From Streptomyces sp. NRRL F-6676 (lineage in GTDB: Bacteria > Actinomycetota > Actinomycetes > Streptomycetales > Streptomycetaceae), in NCBI RefSeq assembly GCF_000725625.1, contig NZ_JOHS01000040.1, positions 56,611 to 120,610 on the forward strand: 64,000 nt of DNA, given 5' to 3'. Below the pieces are notes generated by a model. It was given only the letters and a program-made list of their open reading frames with translations, was not told the origin of the DNA and did not search any database. Below, piece by piece: positions 44,609 through 52,523 of this stretch. Position 1 is the stretch's first letter; every line of letters starts with the position of its first letter. The position numbers and the translations under genes were made by a program.

Positions 44609-45442
44609 TCAGCCCCGCAGTTCCTCCAGTACCGCCTCCGTGAACGGCGGCCACGCCTCGGTCGCCCACGGGCCGAACGCGCGGTCCGTCAGGGCCACGC
44701 ACGCCGCGCCCGCCGCCGGGTCGATCCACAGGAACGTGCCCGACTGGCCGAAGTGGCCGAACGTACGGGGCGAGGAGGACGCGCCCGTCCAGTGCGGGGA
44801 CTTGCCGTCGCGGATCTCGAAGCCGAGGCCCCAGTCGTTGGGGTTCTGGTGGCCGTACCCCGGCAGGACGCCCTTCGTGCCGGGGTACTGGACCGTCATC
44901 GCCTCCGCCACCGTGCGCGGGTCGAGAAGGCGGGGCGACTGCACCTCCGCCGCGAAGCGGACCAGGTCGGCGACGGTCGACACGCCGTCCTTCGCGGGGG
45001 AGCCGGCCAGCGTCGTCGACGTCATGCCCAGCGGTTCCAGCACCGCCTGGCGCGCGTACTCCGCGAACGGCATGTCCGCCGCCTTCGCCACGTGGTCGCC
45101 CAGCGCCTCGAAGCCCGCGTTGGAGTACAGCCGGCGCTCGCCGGGGGCCGATGTGACGCGTGGCTCGTCGAAGGCCAGGCCCGAGGTGTGGGCGAGGAGA
45201 TGGCGGACGGTCGCGCCGGGCGGGCCCGCCGGTTCGTCCAGCTCGACCGCGCCCTCCTCGTACGCGACGAGCACCGCGTACGCCGCGAGCGGCTTGGTCA
45301 CCGACGCCAGCGGGAAGCGGTGGCCGGCCGGGCCGTGCGTGCCGAGCACGGTGCCGTCCGCGCGGACGACGGCCGCCGCCGCGGTCGGCACCGGCCAGTT
45401 GTCGATCAGCGTCAGGCTGCGCAGGGAGCTGTGCGAAGACAT
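44609..45442 (-). CDS. Serine hydrolase, class C beta-lactamase / esterase family
   Basis: 277 residues without a signal peptide. The active-site motifs of the penicillin-binding transpeptidase fold are Ser47-Val-Thr-Lys50 (LASVTKP), Tyr106-Ser-Asn108 (RLYSNAG) and, in place of KTG, HFGQSG near 240. Such cytoplasmic members usually act as esterases or D-aminopeptidases rather than beta-lactamases. It is convergent with sugE and downstream of a GNAT gene on the same strand, 52 bp away, so it may share its transcript. Confidence 0.85.
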   Translation of the reverse strand: MSSHSSLRSLTLIDNWPVPTAAAAVVRADGTVLGTHGPAGHRFPLASVTKPLAAYAVLVAYEEGAVELDEPAGPPGATVRHLLAHTSGLAFDEPRVTSAPGERRLYSNAGFEALGDHVAKAADMPFAEYARQAVLEPLGMTSTTLAGSPAKDGVSTVADLVRFAAEVQSPRLLDPRTVAEAMTVQYPGTKGVLPGYGHQNPNDWGLGFEIRDGKSPHWTGASSSPRTFGHFGQSGTFLWIDPAAGAACVALTDRAFGPWATEAWPPFTEAVLEELRG

Positions 45443-45494
45443 GCCTACGAGACTATGCGGGCCGCCCGCGCGGCCGTACCGAGGGGCCGGGGCC

Positions 45495-45980
45495 TCAGAG
45501 CTGGAGGCGCATGCTCGGGTCCGGCTTGCGGACGAAGCCGAGGGAGGCGTACAGCGGCTCGGCCGCCGCCGACGCGTTCAGGTCCACCTGCCCGGTGCCC
45601 TGTTCCCGGAACCAGTCCAGGAGCGCTTCCATGCACGCCCGCGCGTATCCGCGCCGACGGGCGCCGGGGTCGGTGGCCACGCTGAAGACGTGGCCGACCC
45701 GGCCGTGCGGATTGCCCGCCCGGCCTATCCGGTACTCCAGTGTTCCGACGACGAGGGCGGCCAGCATTCCCGGCCGCTCCGGATCCGGGTGGTCGACGAC
45801 GAACGCGGCGAGGCCGCCGTCGGGGTCGGCCAGACGGGCGCGCAGGGTCGGCAGGGACTCGGTGTGCCAGTCCGTGGGCGGCTTCTCACGGCCGGTGGGG
45901 AACACGGAGTCGAGCATGACCTGGCGCAGACGCAGGACTTCCTCCGCGTCCTCGGGTGCGGCACGGCGTACGAGGCTCAT
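45495..45980 (-). CDS. GNAT-family N-acetyltransferase
   Basis: 161 residues (MSLVRRAAPEDAEEVLRLRQ). The acetyl-CoA loop is VFSVATDPGARRRGYARACM near residue 103, matching the V-x-V-x-x-x-x-R-x-x-G-x-A motif of GNAT enzymes. The C-terminal LNASAAAEPLYASLGFV is the usual last strand. The acceptor is unknown. It is divergent from the merR gene, and their gap of 135 bp holds the MerR promoter. Confidence 0.88.
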   Translation of the reverse strand: MSLVRRAAPEDAEEVLRLRQVMLDSVFPTGREKPPTDWHTESLPTLRARLADPDGGLAAFVVDHPDPERPGMLAALVVGTLEYRIGRAGNPHGRVGHVFSVATDPGARRRGYARACMEALLDWFREQGTGQVDLNASAAAEPLYASLGFVRKPDPSMRLQL

Positions 45981-46076
45981 GCGGCGCACGGTAGCCGGGC
46001 GGGCGGGGACGCGTCTCCGGGTTTTCGGGCGCCCTGCCGGGCCTCGCACGGCGTCGTCCGTCCGCGTCCGCGGTGA

Positions 46077-46108
46077 CTTGCCTGGAGTGCACTCCAACGT
46101 TCTAGCGT
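46077..46108 (+). promoter_or_regulatory. MerR-type promoter with 19-bp spacer and dyad
   Basis: -35 TTGCCT (46078-46083) and -10 TAGCGT (46103-46108) are 19 bp apart. The spacer region carries the perfect 14-bp palindrome TGGAGTGCACTCCA (46083-46096). This is the signature of MerR-activated promoters. Transcription should begin about 46115-46116, the ATG of merR itself, so the message may be leaderless. Confidence 0.85.
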
Positions 46109-46115
46109 GGGGGTC

Positions 46116-46577
46116 ATGACGGTGATGGAGACCACCCCTGCCACCAGCCCCAGGACCGACAGCTGCGCCGCCCCGCCGCATCCGCACCGGCGGCCCGACG
46201 GGCAGGACCAGTACACGATCAGCGAGGTCGTGGCCGTCACGGGGCTGTCGGCGCACACCCTGCGCTGGTACGAGCGGATCGGGCTGATGCCGCACGTGGA
46301 CCGGTCGCACACCGGGCAGCGCCGGTACAGCAACCGCGACCTGGACTGGCTGGCGTTCGTCGGCAAGCTCCGGCTCACGGGGATGCCGGTGGCCGACATG
46401 GTGCGGTACGCCGAGCTCGTGCGCGAGGGCGACCACACGTTCGGGGAGCGGTACGGGCTGCTGGAGTCGACGCGGAGGGATGTGCTGACGCGGATCGAGG
46501 AACTCCGGGACACGCTCGCCGTACTGGACCACAAGCTGGCGTTCTACGCGGAGCGGGGCGGGGACGGGGCCGCCTGA
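46116..46577 (+). CDS. MerR-family regulator, autoregulated
   Basis: 153 residues. A 30-residue Pro/His-rich N-terminal tail precedes the winged helix: YTISEVVAVTGLSAHTLRWYERIGLMPHVDRSHTGQRRYS (about residues 33-72). A dimerisation coiled coil follows (LRDTLAVLDHKLAFYAE). There is no metal-binding Cys pair near the C-terminus, so it is not a CueR/ZntR type; it resembles those for aldehydes or drugs. The start ATG at 46116 is at the predicted transcription start. No obvious target gene follows on this strand, so it may mainly control itself. Confidence 0.9.
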   Translation: MTVMETTPATSPRTDSCAAPPHPHRRPDGQDQYTISEVVAVTGLSAHTLRWYERIGLMPHVDRSHTGQRRYSNRDLDWLAFVGKLRLTGMPVADMVRYAELVREGDHTFGERYGLLESTRRDVLTRIEELRDTLAVLDHKLAFYAERGGDGAA

Positions 46578-46589
46578 GAGCGCGGCCCC

Positions 46590-47456
46590 CTACAACTCCG
46601 CCAGCAGCTCCGTCTTCTTCGCCGTGAATTCCTCGTCCGTGACGAGGCCCGCCTCGTGGAGTTCGCCGAGGTGGCGGATGCGGTCGGCGATGTCGGCCGG
46701 GTCGCGGCGGGGGGCGGTGGCGAGGGCCGGCGCCGGGCCGGTGGCGCGGACCGCCGCCAGGACCGCCGCCGCGAACGGCAGCGACTCGTGCACCGGGCCG
46801 TACCCCAGGCCGAAGACGACGGCCGCCGGGTCCTGGTCCGGCTGGGCGGCCGCGGACTGCCCGGCCTCCCCGCGCGGCAGCAGCCGCAGATGCCCCTCCA
46901 GCACCTCCGGCGAGCGCCACTCCACCCCGCTCAGCGAGCCCACCGGATAACGCTGGTCGCCCGCCTTCCACTTCGCGGAGGACGCGCCCGTCCAGGACCA
47001 GCGGAACGACACCGTCGTCCCGTCGAACGACGCCTTCCCGTCGTACGCCTTGAACTGCCGGGGCCCCTCCGGCGGTGCCACGAGGTACGCCTCGGCCGGT
47101 GCCGCGCGCTCCTCGGGGTCGTCCGGGAGCAGGGCCCGTATCTCGTCCGCGTAGTACTCGGCGAGCGTCTCGCGGTCGGCGGGGAGCACCAGCCGGTAGG
47201 GGTCGCACCCCTCCTTGAGCTGGCCCGCGGCCGCGTCCATCAGTGGATCCGCCCCGGGCCTGGGCACCACGCGCAGCACCACCGTGCCGCGCCGGCCCGG
47301 TGCCAGCGTCACCCCCGCGATCGCTTCCAGGGGGACCTCGCGCGCGCCGAGCGCCTGGAACAGCTTCGGCGTACGAATCCCCCGTTCGAAGCGGATGCGC
47401 ACGGAGTCGGACTCGAATTCCCACGTGGCGTGAGCTCCGGCCAGTACGTCACCCAT
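46590..47456 (-). CDS. DUF4429 protein with C-terminal SHOCT
   Basis: 288 residues from MGDVLAGAHATWEF; an ATG 9 bases earlier (MSRMGDV) is also possible and no ribosome site decides. It has two DUF4429 beta-sandwich repeats (around 10-115 and 130-220; KAYDGKASFDGTTVSFRWSW begins the second). A C-terminal SHOCT helix pair ends it (IRHLGELHEAGLVTDEEFTAKKTELLAEL). The family is common in Streptomyces and related to membrane-associated PH-like domains; function unknown. It is convergent with merR. Confidence 0.88.
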   Translation of the reverse strand: MGDVLAGAHATWEFESDSVRIRFERGIRTPKLFQALGAREVPLEAIAGVTLAPGRRGTVVLRVVPRPGADPLMDAAAGQLKEGCDPYRLVLPADRETLAEYYADEIRALLPDDPEERAAPAEAYLVAPPEGPRQFKAYDGKASFDGTTVSFRWSWTGASSAKWKAGDQRYPVGSLSGVEWRSPEVLEGHLRLLPRGEAGQSAAAQPDQDPAAVVFGLGYGPVHESLPFAAAVLAAVRATGPAPALATAPRRDPADIADRIRHLGELHEAGLVTDEEFTAKKTELLAEL

Positions 47457-47522
47457 GCGGCTCATCGTATGCGGCATGTGTCCCTCCGTCGCCACCCCGG
47501 GCAGACCGCAATTCCTGCGTCT

Positions 47523-48740
47523 CTACGCGCGTCCGGCCGTCGTCGTGCCGGACAGACCCGCCCGGCACCCGTCGTTGTCCTGGGCGCACGCCACCGTGTC
47601 GTACGCCCCCACGCCGATGCCGGCGAAGTTCCGCAGGCTGTCGGTGCCCGGGACGAAGTACCCGGTGTGTCCCTCCGCGTCCCGTGCCGAGAGCACCCGG
47701 GCGCCGAAGCCCCGGGAGACCGGGTCGGCGCCGTGGCCGAGGCCGCCGACCTCCAGGTACGGCACGTCCTGGATCCAGTCGTCGGCGTCCCGCATCGCCC
47801 AGACGCGGGCCGAGGTGTCGAGCCCGGCGGCCGTCTGGGTGCGCATGCCGGGGCTGCCGGCCACCGCGATGTCCGAGACCCGCGCGGGCAGATGGCGGGC
47901 GGCGACCCCGCACAGCACCGAGCCGTAGCTGTGGCAGTACAGCGCGACGGGGGCACGGCCGGGCAGCGCCCGCAGCAGGGCGTTGAGCCGGACCGCGCCG
48001 TCCTCGGCGCGCATCGCGGTGGCCGCCTCGATGCCGAGCCCGGCGGGCGCGGTGTAGTCGGCCCAGGCGATCACCGCCGTGCGCGTCCCGCCGTCCGCCG
48101 CGCGCTCCGCCCGGTACAGCGACTTCGCCATGCCGACGGGGGCGGTGTATCTGCGGTCGCTGCGCTGGAAGGTGAGCAGATCGGTGTCGACGCCGGGGAC
48201 GACGAGGGAGATCCGGTCGGCGCGGCCCAGGTCGCCGAAGACCTCCGCGATCCGGCCCGAGCCCGCGGGGTCGAACGCGAGGATCTGCCGGCCGGGCCGC
48301 AGCAGCGACTCGAACCGGTGCATGAGGCGGCGCGCCTCCTGATGGCCGACGGCCGACAGCCGGACGTCGTGCGTCCGTCTGCGTTCGAGGTCACGCTGAC
48401 GGGCGAGCGCGATCCGGTTGGCCTCGTACCGCAGTCCGACCGGCGCCCCGTTCATGTTGCCCACCGCGAGCGGATAGCGGTGGACGAGCCGGGAGCGCTG
48501 GCGGGTGTCGAGGGAGGCGAAGAACCGGGCCAGCCGCGCGGGCGCCGCGTCGGGGTCCGGCAGCCGGTGCCCGGCCAGGCGGCCGTGCTCCCAGGCGGAG
48601 CGCGAGGACTGGAGTGCCGTGGTGCCGCGGTGGCCGCGGACCGCGGTCCAGCCGGTGGTCGCCAGCATCACGAACACCACGGCCAGCGCGAGGCTCGCAC
48701 GCCAGACGTTGAGTTGGGGGGAGGTGTCGAAGGAAGTCAC
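47523..48740 (-). CDS. Membrane-anchored alpha/beta hydrolase (DUF1023)
   Basis: 405 residues from GTG (VTSFDTSPQLNVWR). One N-terminal membrane helix (ASLALAVVFVMLATTGWTAV) anchors it, with the catalytic part outside or at the membrane. The nucleophile elbow is CHSYGSVLCG near residue 270, and the Asp and His are probably in MRDADDWIQDVP and EGHTGYFVPG. The fold and the block SLVVPGVDTDLLTF match DUF1023, an actinobacterial alpha/beta hydrolase family of unknown substrate. No neighbour suggests its role. Confidence 0.85.
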   Translation of the reverse strand: MTSFDTSPQLNVWRASLALAVVFVMLATTGWTAVRGHRGTTALQSSRSAWEHGRLAGHRLPDPDAAPARLARFFASLDTRQRSRLVHRYPLAVGNMNGAPVGLRYEANRIALARQRDLERRRTHDVRLSAVGHQEARRLMHRFESLLRPGRQILAFDPAGSGRIAEVFGDLGRADRISLVVPGVDTDLLTFQRSDRRYTAPVGMAKSLYRAERAADGGTRTAVIAWADYTAPAGLGIEAATAMRAEDGAVRLNALLRALPGRAPVALYCHSYGSVLCGVAARHLPARVSDIAVAGSPGMRTQTAAGLDTSARVWAMRDADDWIQDVPYLEVGGLGHGADPVSRGFGARVLSARDAEGHTGYFVPGTDSLRNFAGIGVGAYDTVACAQDNDGCRAGLSGTTTAGRA

Positions 48741-48888
48741 TGGGAGGACACACTAGGAGAACGGGACGGTCTCACGTCGGCCTAGTGACGCGTCTCACGT
48801 TTCCTGTGGGAAAACTGTGGCATACACGCGTTCGGTGACCGGCCGTCAGTCCCCGCGGCGAGGCCGGAGGCGGATGGCTTCGCCCCCG

Positions 48889-49521
48889 TCACCAACTGCG
48901 GGCGAGCGCCGGACCGATCGCGTCGAGGTGGCGCACGGTCAGCTCCCGCATCGCCGCCACGCTGATGTCGCCGCCGGTGGACCACATCCGTTCGGTGACC
49001 CTCATCACACCGCCGAAGAGCGCGACCGCGACCCGGGGGCGGGGATCGGCGTCCGGATCGATGCCCTCGCGGGCGGCGATGATCCGGGCGATCTGCTCCT
49101 CCCACTCCGCCGACCGCCGCAGATGGATCGCGAGCAGCGCCGGCGTCTCCCCGATCAGCTGGTACGTGCGCAGGTGCAGTCCGACGGGGACGAGTTCCTC
49201 GATCGCCTCCCCGATGCGGTCCCAGCCGGTCAGCACCGCCTGCCGCAGTGCCTCCAGCGGCGCCTCCCCGGCCGGGCGCCGGCGGATCTCCGCGACGAAG
49301 TGCGACTCGACGACGTCCTGCACGAAGAAGACGACGTCCTCCTTGCCCGCGAAGTAGCGGAAGAAGGTCCGCTGCGAGACGTCGACGGCCTCGGCGATCT
49401 CGTCGACGGTCGTGTGCTCGTAGCCCTGGGTGGTGAACAGTTCCAGCCCCCGGCGCAGCAGCGTGTCGCGCGTGCGCTGCTTCTTCCGTTCGCGCAGCCC
49501 GGGCCGGGATGCCGTGTCCAT
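48889..49521 (-). CDS. TetR/AcrR-family regulator
   Basis: 210 residues (MDTASRPGLRERKKQRTRDT). The helix-turn-helix is HTTVDEIAEAVDVSQRTFFRYFAGKEDV (about residues 36-63). The C-terminal ligand domain is helical (GWDRIGEAIEELVPVGLHLRTY). It is divergent from a 14-helix MFS exporter, with direct repeats in the gap, the usual layout of a drug-responsive repressor and its pump. Confidence 0.92.
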   Translation of the reverse strand: MDTASRPGLRERKKQRTRDTLLRRGLELFTTQGYEHTTVDEIAEAVDVSQRTFFRYFAGKEDVVFFVQDVVESHFVAEIRRRPAGEAPLEALRQAVLTGWDRIGEAIEELVPVGLHLRTYQLIGETPALLAIHLRRSAEWEEQIARIIAAREGIDPDADPRPRVAVALFGGVMRVTERMWSTGGDISVAAMRELTVRHLDAIGPALARSW

Positions 49522-49593
49522 GACGGTCGTGGTTCCTTTCTTCGTCCCAGGTCAGGGTAGTCGCGCCCGGGGCGACACCTGCCGGCCACCGGA

Positions 49594-49650
49594 TTGTCAG
49601 TCACCGGCATCTGAATCGGTTTGTCGTTTGTCAGTGGCTGTCACTAGCCT
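49594..49650 (+). promoter_or_regulatory. MFS promoter with putative TetR sites
   Basis: Direct repeats TTGTCAGT at 49594-49601 and 49628-49635, and the inverted repeat AGTG-GCTGT-CACT (49633-49645), overlap a possible promoter: -35 TTGTCG (49621-49626), 18-bp spacer, -10 TAGCCT (49645-49650). Repressor binding would block the exporter gene. Confidence 0.5.
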
Positions 49651-49657
49651 CGACGGC

Positions 49658-51280
49658 ATGACTAGTCAGTCCACCGTCGACGCGAAGGGGCCCGGCGACA
49701 ACGGCCCGGACTCGCCGTCCGACTCCGCTCCCGCCACTACCGGCCTGCGCGGCCGCCCGTGGCTCACCCTGATATCCGTCGCGATCGGCGTGATGATGGT
49801 CGCCCTCGACGGCACCATCGTGGCCATCGCCAACCCCGCGATCGCCAGGGACCTCGACGCCAGCCTGGCCGACGTCCAGTGGATCACCAACGCCTACTTC
49901 CTCGCCCTCGCCGTCTCGCTGATCACCGCGGGCAAGCTCGGCGACCGGTTCGGACACCGGCAGACGTTCCTGATCGGCGTGGTCGGCTTCGCCGCCGCCT
50001 CCGGCGCGATCGGGCTGTCCAGCAGCATCGCCTTCGTGATCGTCTTCCGGGTCTGCCAGGGCCTGTTCGGCGCGCTGCTGATGCCGGCCGCGCTCGGTCT
50101 GCTGCGCGCCACCTTCCCGGCCGAGAAGCTGAACATGGCCATCGGCATCTGGGGCATGGTCATCGGCGCCTCCACCGCGGGCGGCCCGATCCTCGGCGGT
50201 GTGCTGGTCGAGCACGTCAGCTGGCAGTCGGTCTTCTTCATCAACGTGCCGGTCGGCGCCGTCGCGCTCGTCCTCGGCCTGCTGATCCTCACCGACCACC
50301 GCGCGAAGAACGCCCCGCGCTCCTTCGACGTCCTCGGCATCGTGCTGCTGTCCGCCGCGATGTTCTGCCTGGTCTGGGCGCTCATCAAGGCCCCCACCTG
50401 GGGCTGGGGCGACGGCCTGACATGGACGTTCATCGCCGCCTCGCTGCTCGGCTTCGCCCTGTTCGCCTTCTGGGAGACCAAGGTCAAGGAGCCGCTGATC
50501 CCGCTGGCGATGTTCCGCTCGGTGCCGCTGTCGGCGGGTGTGGTGCTGATGGTGCTGATGGCCATCGCGTTCCTCGGCGGCCTGTTCTTCGTCACCTTCT
50601 ATCTTCAGAACGTGCACGGCATGAGCCCGGTCGACGCCGGTACGCATCTGCTGCCGCTCACCGGAATGATGATCGTCGGCTCGCCGCTGGCCGGCGCGAT
50701 GATCACCAAGGTCGGGCCGCGCATCCCGTTGGCCGGCGGCATGGCGTGCACCGCGATCGCCATGTTCGGCATGTCGCGGCTCGACGCGAACAGCGGCAGC
50801 GCCGTCATGTCGCTGTGGTTCGCGCTGCTCGGCCTGGGGCTCGCGCCGGTCATGGTCGGCGCCACCGAGGTCATCGTGGGCAACGCCCCGCTGGAGCTGT
50901 CCGGGGTGGCCGGCGGGCTCCAGCAGGCCGCGATGCAGATCGGCGGCAGCCTCGGCACCGCCGTGCTGGGCGCCGTGATGGCCTCCAAGGTCGACAACAC
51001 GTTCGCGGACAACTGGGCCGACGCCAAGCTGCCGCCGCTCACGCCCGAGCAGCTCGACCAGGCGTCGGGGGCCGTGCAGCAGGGCATCGCGCCGGTGCAG
51101 CCGGGCACCCCGGCGGGGATCGCCGCGAAGATCACCGACGTCGCGCACGACACGTTCATCTCCGGCATGAGCCTGGCCTGCCTGGTCGCCGCGGGGGTCG
51201 CGGCGGTGGCGGTGCTGGTGGCGCTCCTCACGAAGCGGGGGGACAACGCGGAGGCGGGGGCGGGGGGTGCGCACATCTGA
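49658..51280 (+). CDS. MFS transporter, DHA2 (EmrB/QacA) family
   Basis: 540 residues with 14 hydrophobic segments. The start MTSQSTVDAKGPGDN at 49658 was chosen over the longer open frame. Motif C-like and D-like elements are seen: LDGTIVAIANPAI in helix 1, GKLGDRFGHRQTFL after helix 2, and GPILGGVLVEHVSWQSVFFINVP in helix 5. These fix the DHA2 drug:proton antiporter family. The cargo is unknown; the divergent TetR regulator suggests inducible export of a toxic compound. Confidence 0.93.
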   Translation: MTSQSTVDAKGPGDNGPDSPSDSAPATTGLRGRPWLTLISVAIGVMMVALDGTIVAIANPAIARDLDASLADVQWITNAYFLALAVSLITAGKLGDRFGHRQTFLIGVVGFAAASGAIGLSSSIAFVIVFRVCQGLFGALLMPAALGLLRATFPAEKLNMAIGIWGMVIGASTAGGPILGGVLVEHVSWQSVFFINVPVGAVALVLGLLILTDHRAKNAPRSFDVLGIVLLSAAMFCLVWALIKAPTWGWGDGLTWTFIAASLLGFALFAFWETKVKEPLIPLAMFRSVPLSAGVVLMVLMAIAFLGGLFFVTFYLQNVHGMSPVDAGTHLLPLTGMMIVGSPLAGAMITKVGPRIPLAGGMACTAIAMFGMSRLDANSGSAVMSLWFALLGLGLAPVMVGATEVIVGNAPLELSGVAGGLQQAAMQIGGSLGTAVLGAVMASKVDNTFADNWADAKLPPLTPEQLDQASGAVQQGIAPVQPGTPAGIAAKITDVAHDTFISGMSLACLVAAGVAAVAVLVALLTKRGDNAEAGAGGAHI

Positions 51281-51626
51281 CGGGCCGGCCGGCCGGGGGG
51301 ACCGGCCGGTGCCGGTGTGAGCGCGCCAGTGTGTGCGCGCCGGTGTGTGCGTCCCGGTGTGTGCGCCGCCGCGGTTCGCCTATCCGGGTGAGGGGGGTGT
51401 CGTTCCCTGGCCGGTGGGGCGGGGCGCGCGTCACAGTGGGTCAAGTCCTCCGTACGGCCTATGCGTGGCCGGTGGATCGGGGGGCGTCGCGGTCCGCGGC
51501 CGCGCTGTCGGAGGGGGACGGCGCGGCCGCCCGGCCGGGAACCCGTGGTGTGGCGGGGGATTGTCCACCGAATCGGGGGTACCCGCATGTCAGGCCCGAA
51601 CTGACGGACTAGTTCTGGGAGTTGAT
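51281..51626. other. Gap between the MFS and DUF4190 genes, with terminator and GTGTGCG repeats
   Basis: 346 bp without a gene. Just after the MFS stop CCGGCCGG (51289-51296) pairs with CCGGCCGG (51302-51309), a terminator hairpin. At about 51315-51368 GTGTG(A/T)GCGC-like units are repeated four times (alternating purine-pyrimidine). The rest holds the presumed promoter of the DUF4190 gene, not resolved. Confidence 0.6.
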
Positions 51627-51932
51627 ATGGCGGGCTTCGGACACAGTTCGCGTACGCACCCCCGCTCACGGGGCCGGATGGGGTCTCGGAGTGGGCCGGA
51701 TCGCGCGACGCTCGGCATCGTCGGACTGATCTGTGCGATCGCCGGATTCTTTGTGCTGGGGATCGTTCTCGGCCCGGTGGCCGTGGTCTGCGGCTGGCTC
51801 GCCATGGGGCGGAGCTGGGCGGGGTCACGGTCGGTGCCGGCGCTTGTCGCCCTTGTGCTGGGCGCGATTGACACGCTGCTCGCGGTCGTTTGGATCGTAG
51901 GGGCGGCGGGGCCGGGGGGCGGGCTGTTCTGA
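51627..51932 (+). CDS. DUF4190 small membrane protein
   Basis: 101 residues. The start MAGFGHSSRTHPRSRG was chosen because GGGAG lies about 7 nt upstream. After a basic 28-residue head, two long hydrophobic segments (TLGIVGLICAIAGFFVLGIVLGPVAVVCGWLAMG and a second at SVPALVALVLGAIDTLLAVVWIVG) form the DUF4190 hairpin. The family is found in many actinobacterial membrane proteins with no known function. Confidence 0.8.
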   Translation: MAGFGHSSRTHPRSRGRMGSRSGPDRATLGIVGLICAIAGFFVLGIVLGPVAVVCGWLAMGRSWAGSRSVPALVALVLGAIDTLLAVVWIVGAAGPGGGLF

Positions 51933-52523
51933 CCCCCGGGCGAGAGGAAAGAGGGCCCTCGGCGACGGCGCGCCGGGGGCCCTGCCTTTGCCCTCCGGGC
52001 GGTGCGGAGTCCGGGGGTTCCCCGGGGGTTTTTCGCCCCCGCCGCCCCTACCCATTCCCGTCCCTCAACAAGGGGCTCCGCCCCTTGGACCCCGGGGGCG
52101 CCCAGGAGCTCGGGAGGGACGGGTTCGTGGGCGGGTGCGGGTGGGTGGGGCCTTCTCGCGCAGTTCCCCGCGCCCCTGAAAGCCGGGGGCGCCCCCTGCT
52201 TCCAAGGGGCGCGGGGAACTGCGCGACAAGCCACGACGCACCGTCAGCCGCCGAACAACCCAGGCCACCCGAGCTCTCCCGCGCTCTTCGAGGGGCGCGG
52301 GGAACTGCGCGAGCGGCCGCGGTGTGCCGGCAGCGGCTGGCGGACCCTGGCCACCCGCGCTCTCTCGCGCTCTTTGAGGGGCGCGGGGAACTGCGCGAGC
52401 GGCCGCGGTGTGCCGGCCGCCGCCGGCGGACCCTGGCCACTCGCGCTCTCTCGCGCTCTTTGAGAGGCGCCGGTAGCCGTCGACCGACCCCGGGGCACCC
52501 GGACCGGGGTGAAGGGCGGAGCC
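51933..52523. repeat. 590-bp repeat region downstream of aceE
   Basis: No gene is supported here. It holds copy D of the 65-bp element (52029-52095), opposed copies of the GGGGCGCGGGGAACTGCGCGA element (about 52158 and 52206), and an 86-bp tandem array (52204-52470). The long open frames crossing it are by-products of GC-rich repeats without stop codons. Confidence 0.8.
52204..52470. repeat. 86-bp tandem repeat, three units and a partial fourth
   Basis: Units begin at 52204, 52290, 52376 and 52462, exactly 86 bp apart. Each starts with GAGGGGCGCGGGGAACTGCG or a close form. Units two and three are nearly identical; the first is diverged in its second half, and the fourth is cut after about 10 bp. 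Confidence 0.85.

Noticed and set aside
44609..45442. Antibiotic-resistance beta-lactamase
   Set aside because: It has SxxK and YxN, but no export signal and HFGQSG in place of KTG; an esterase or peptidase of the same fold is more likely.
51315..51368. GTGTGCG repeat as a Z-DNA regulatory element
   Set aside because: The units are imperfect and there is no evidence of a role beyond low complexity.
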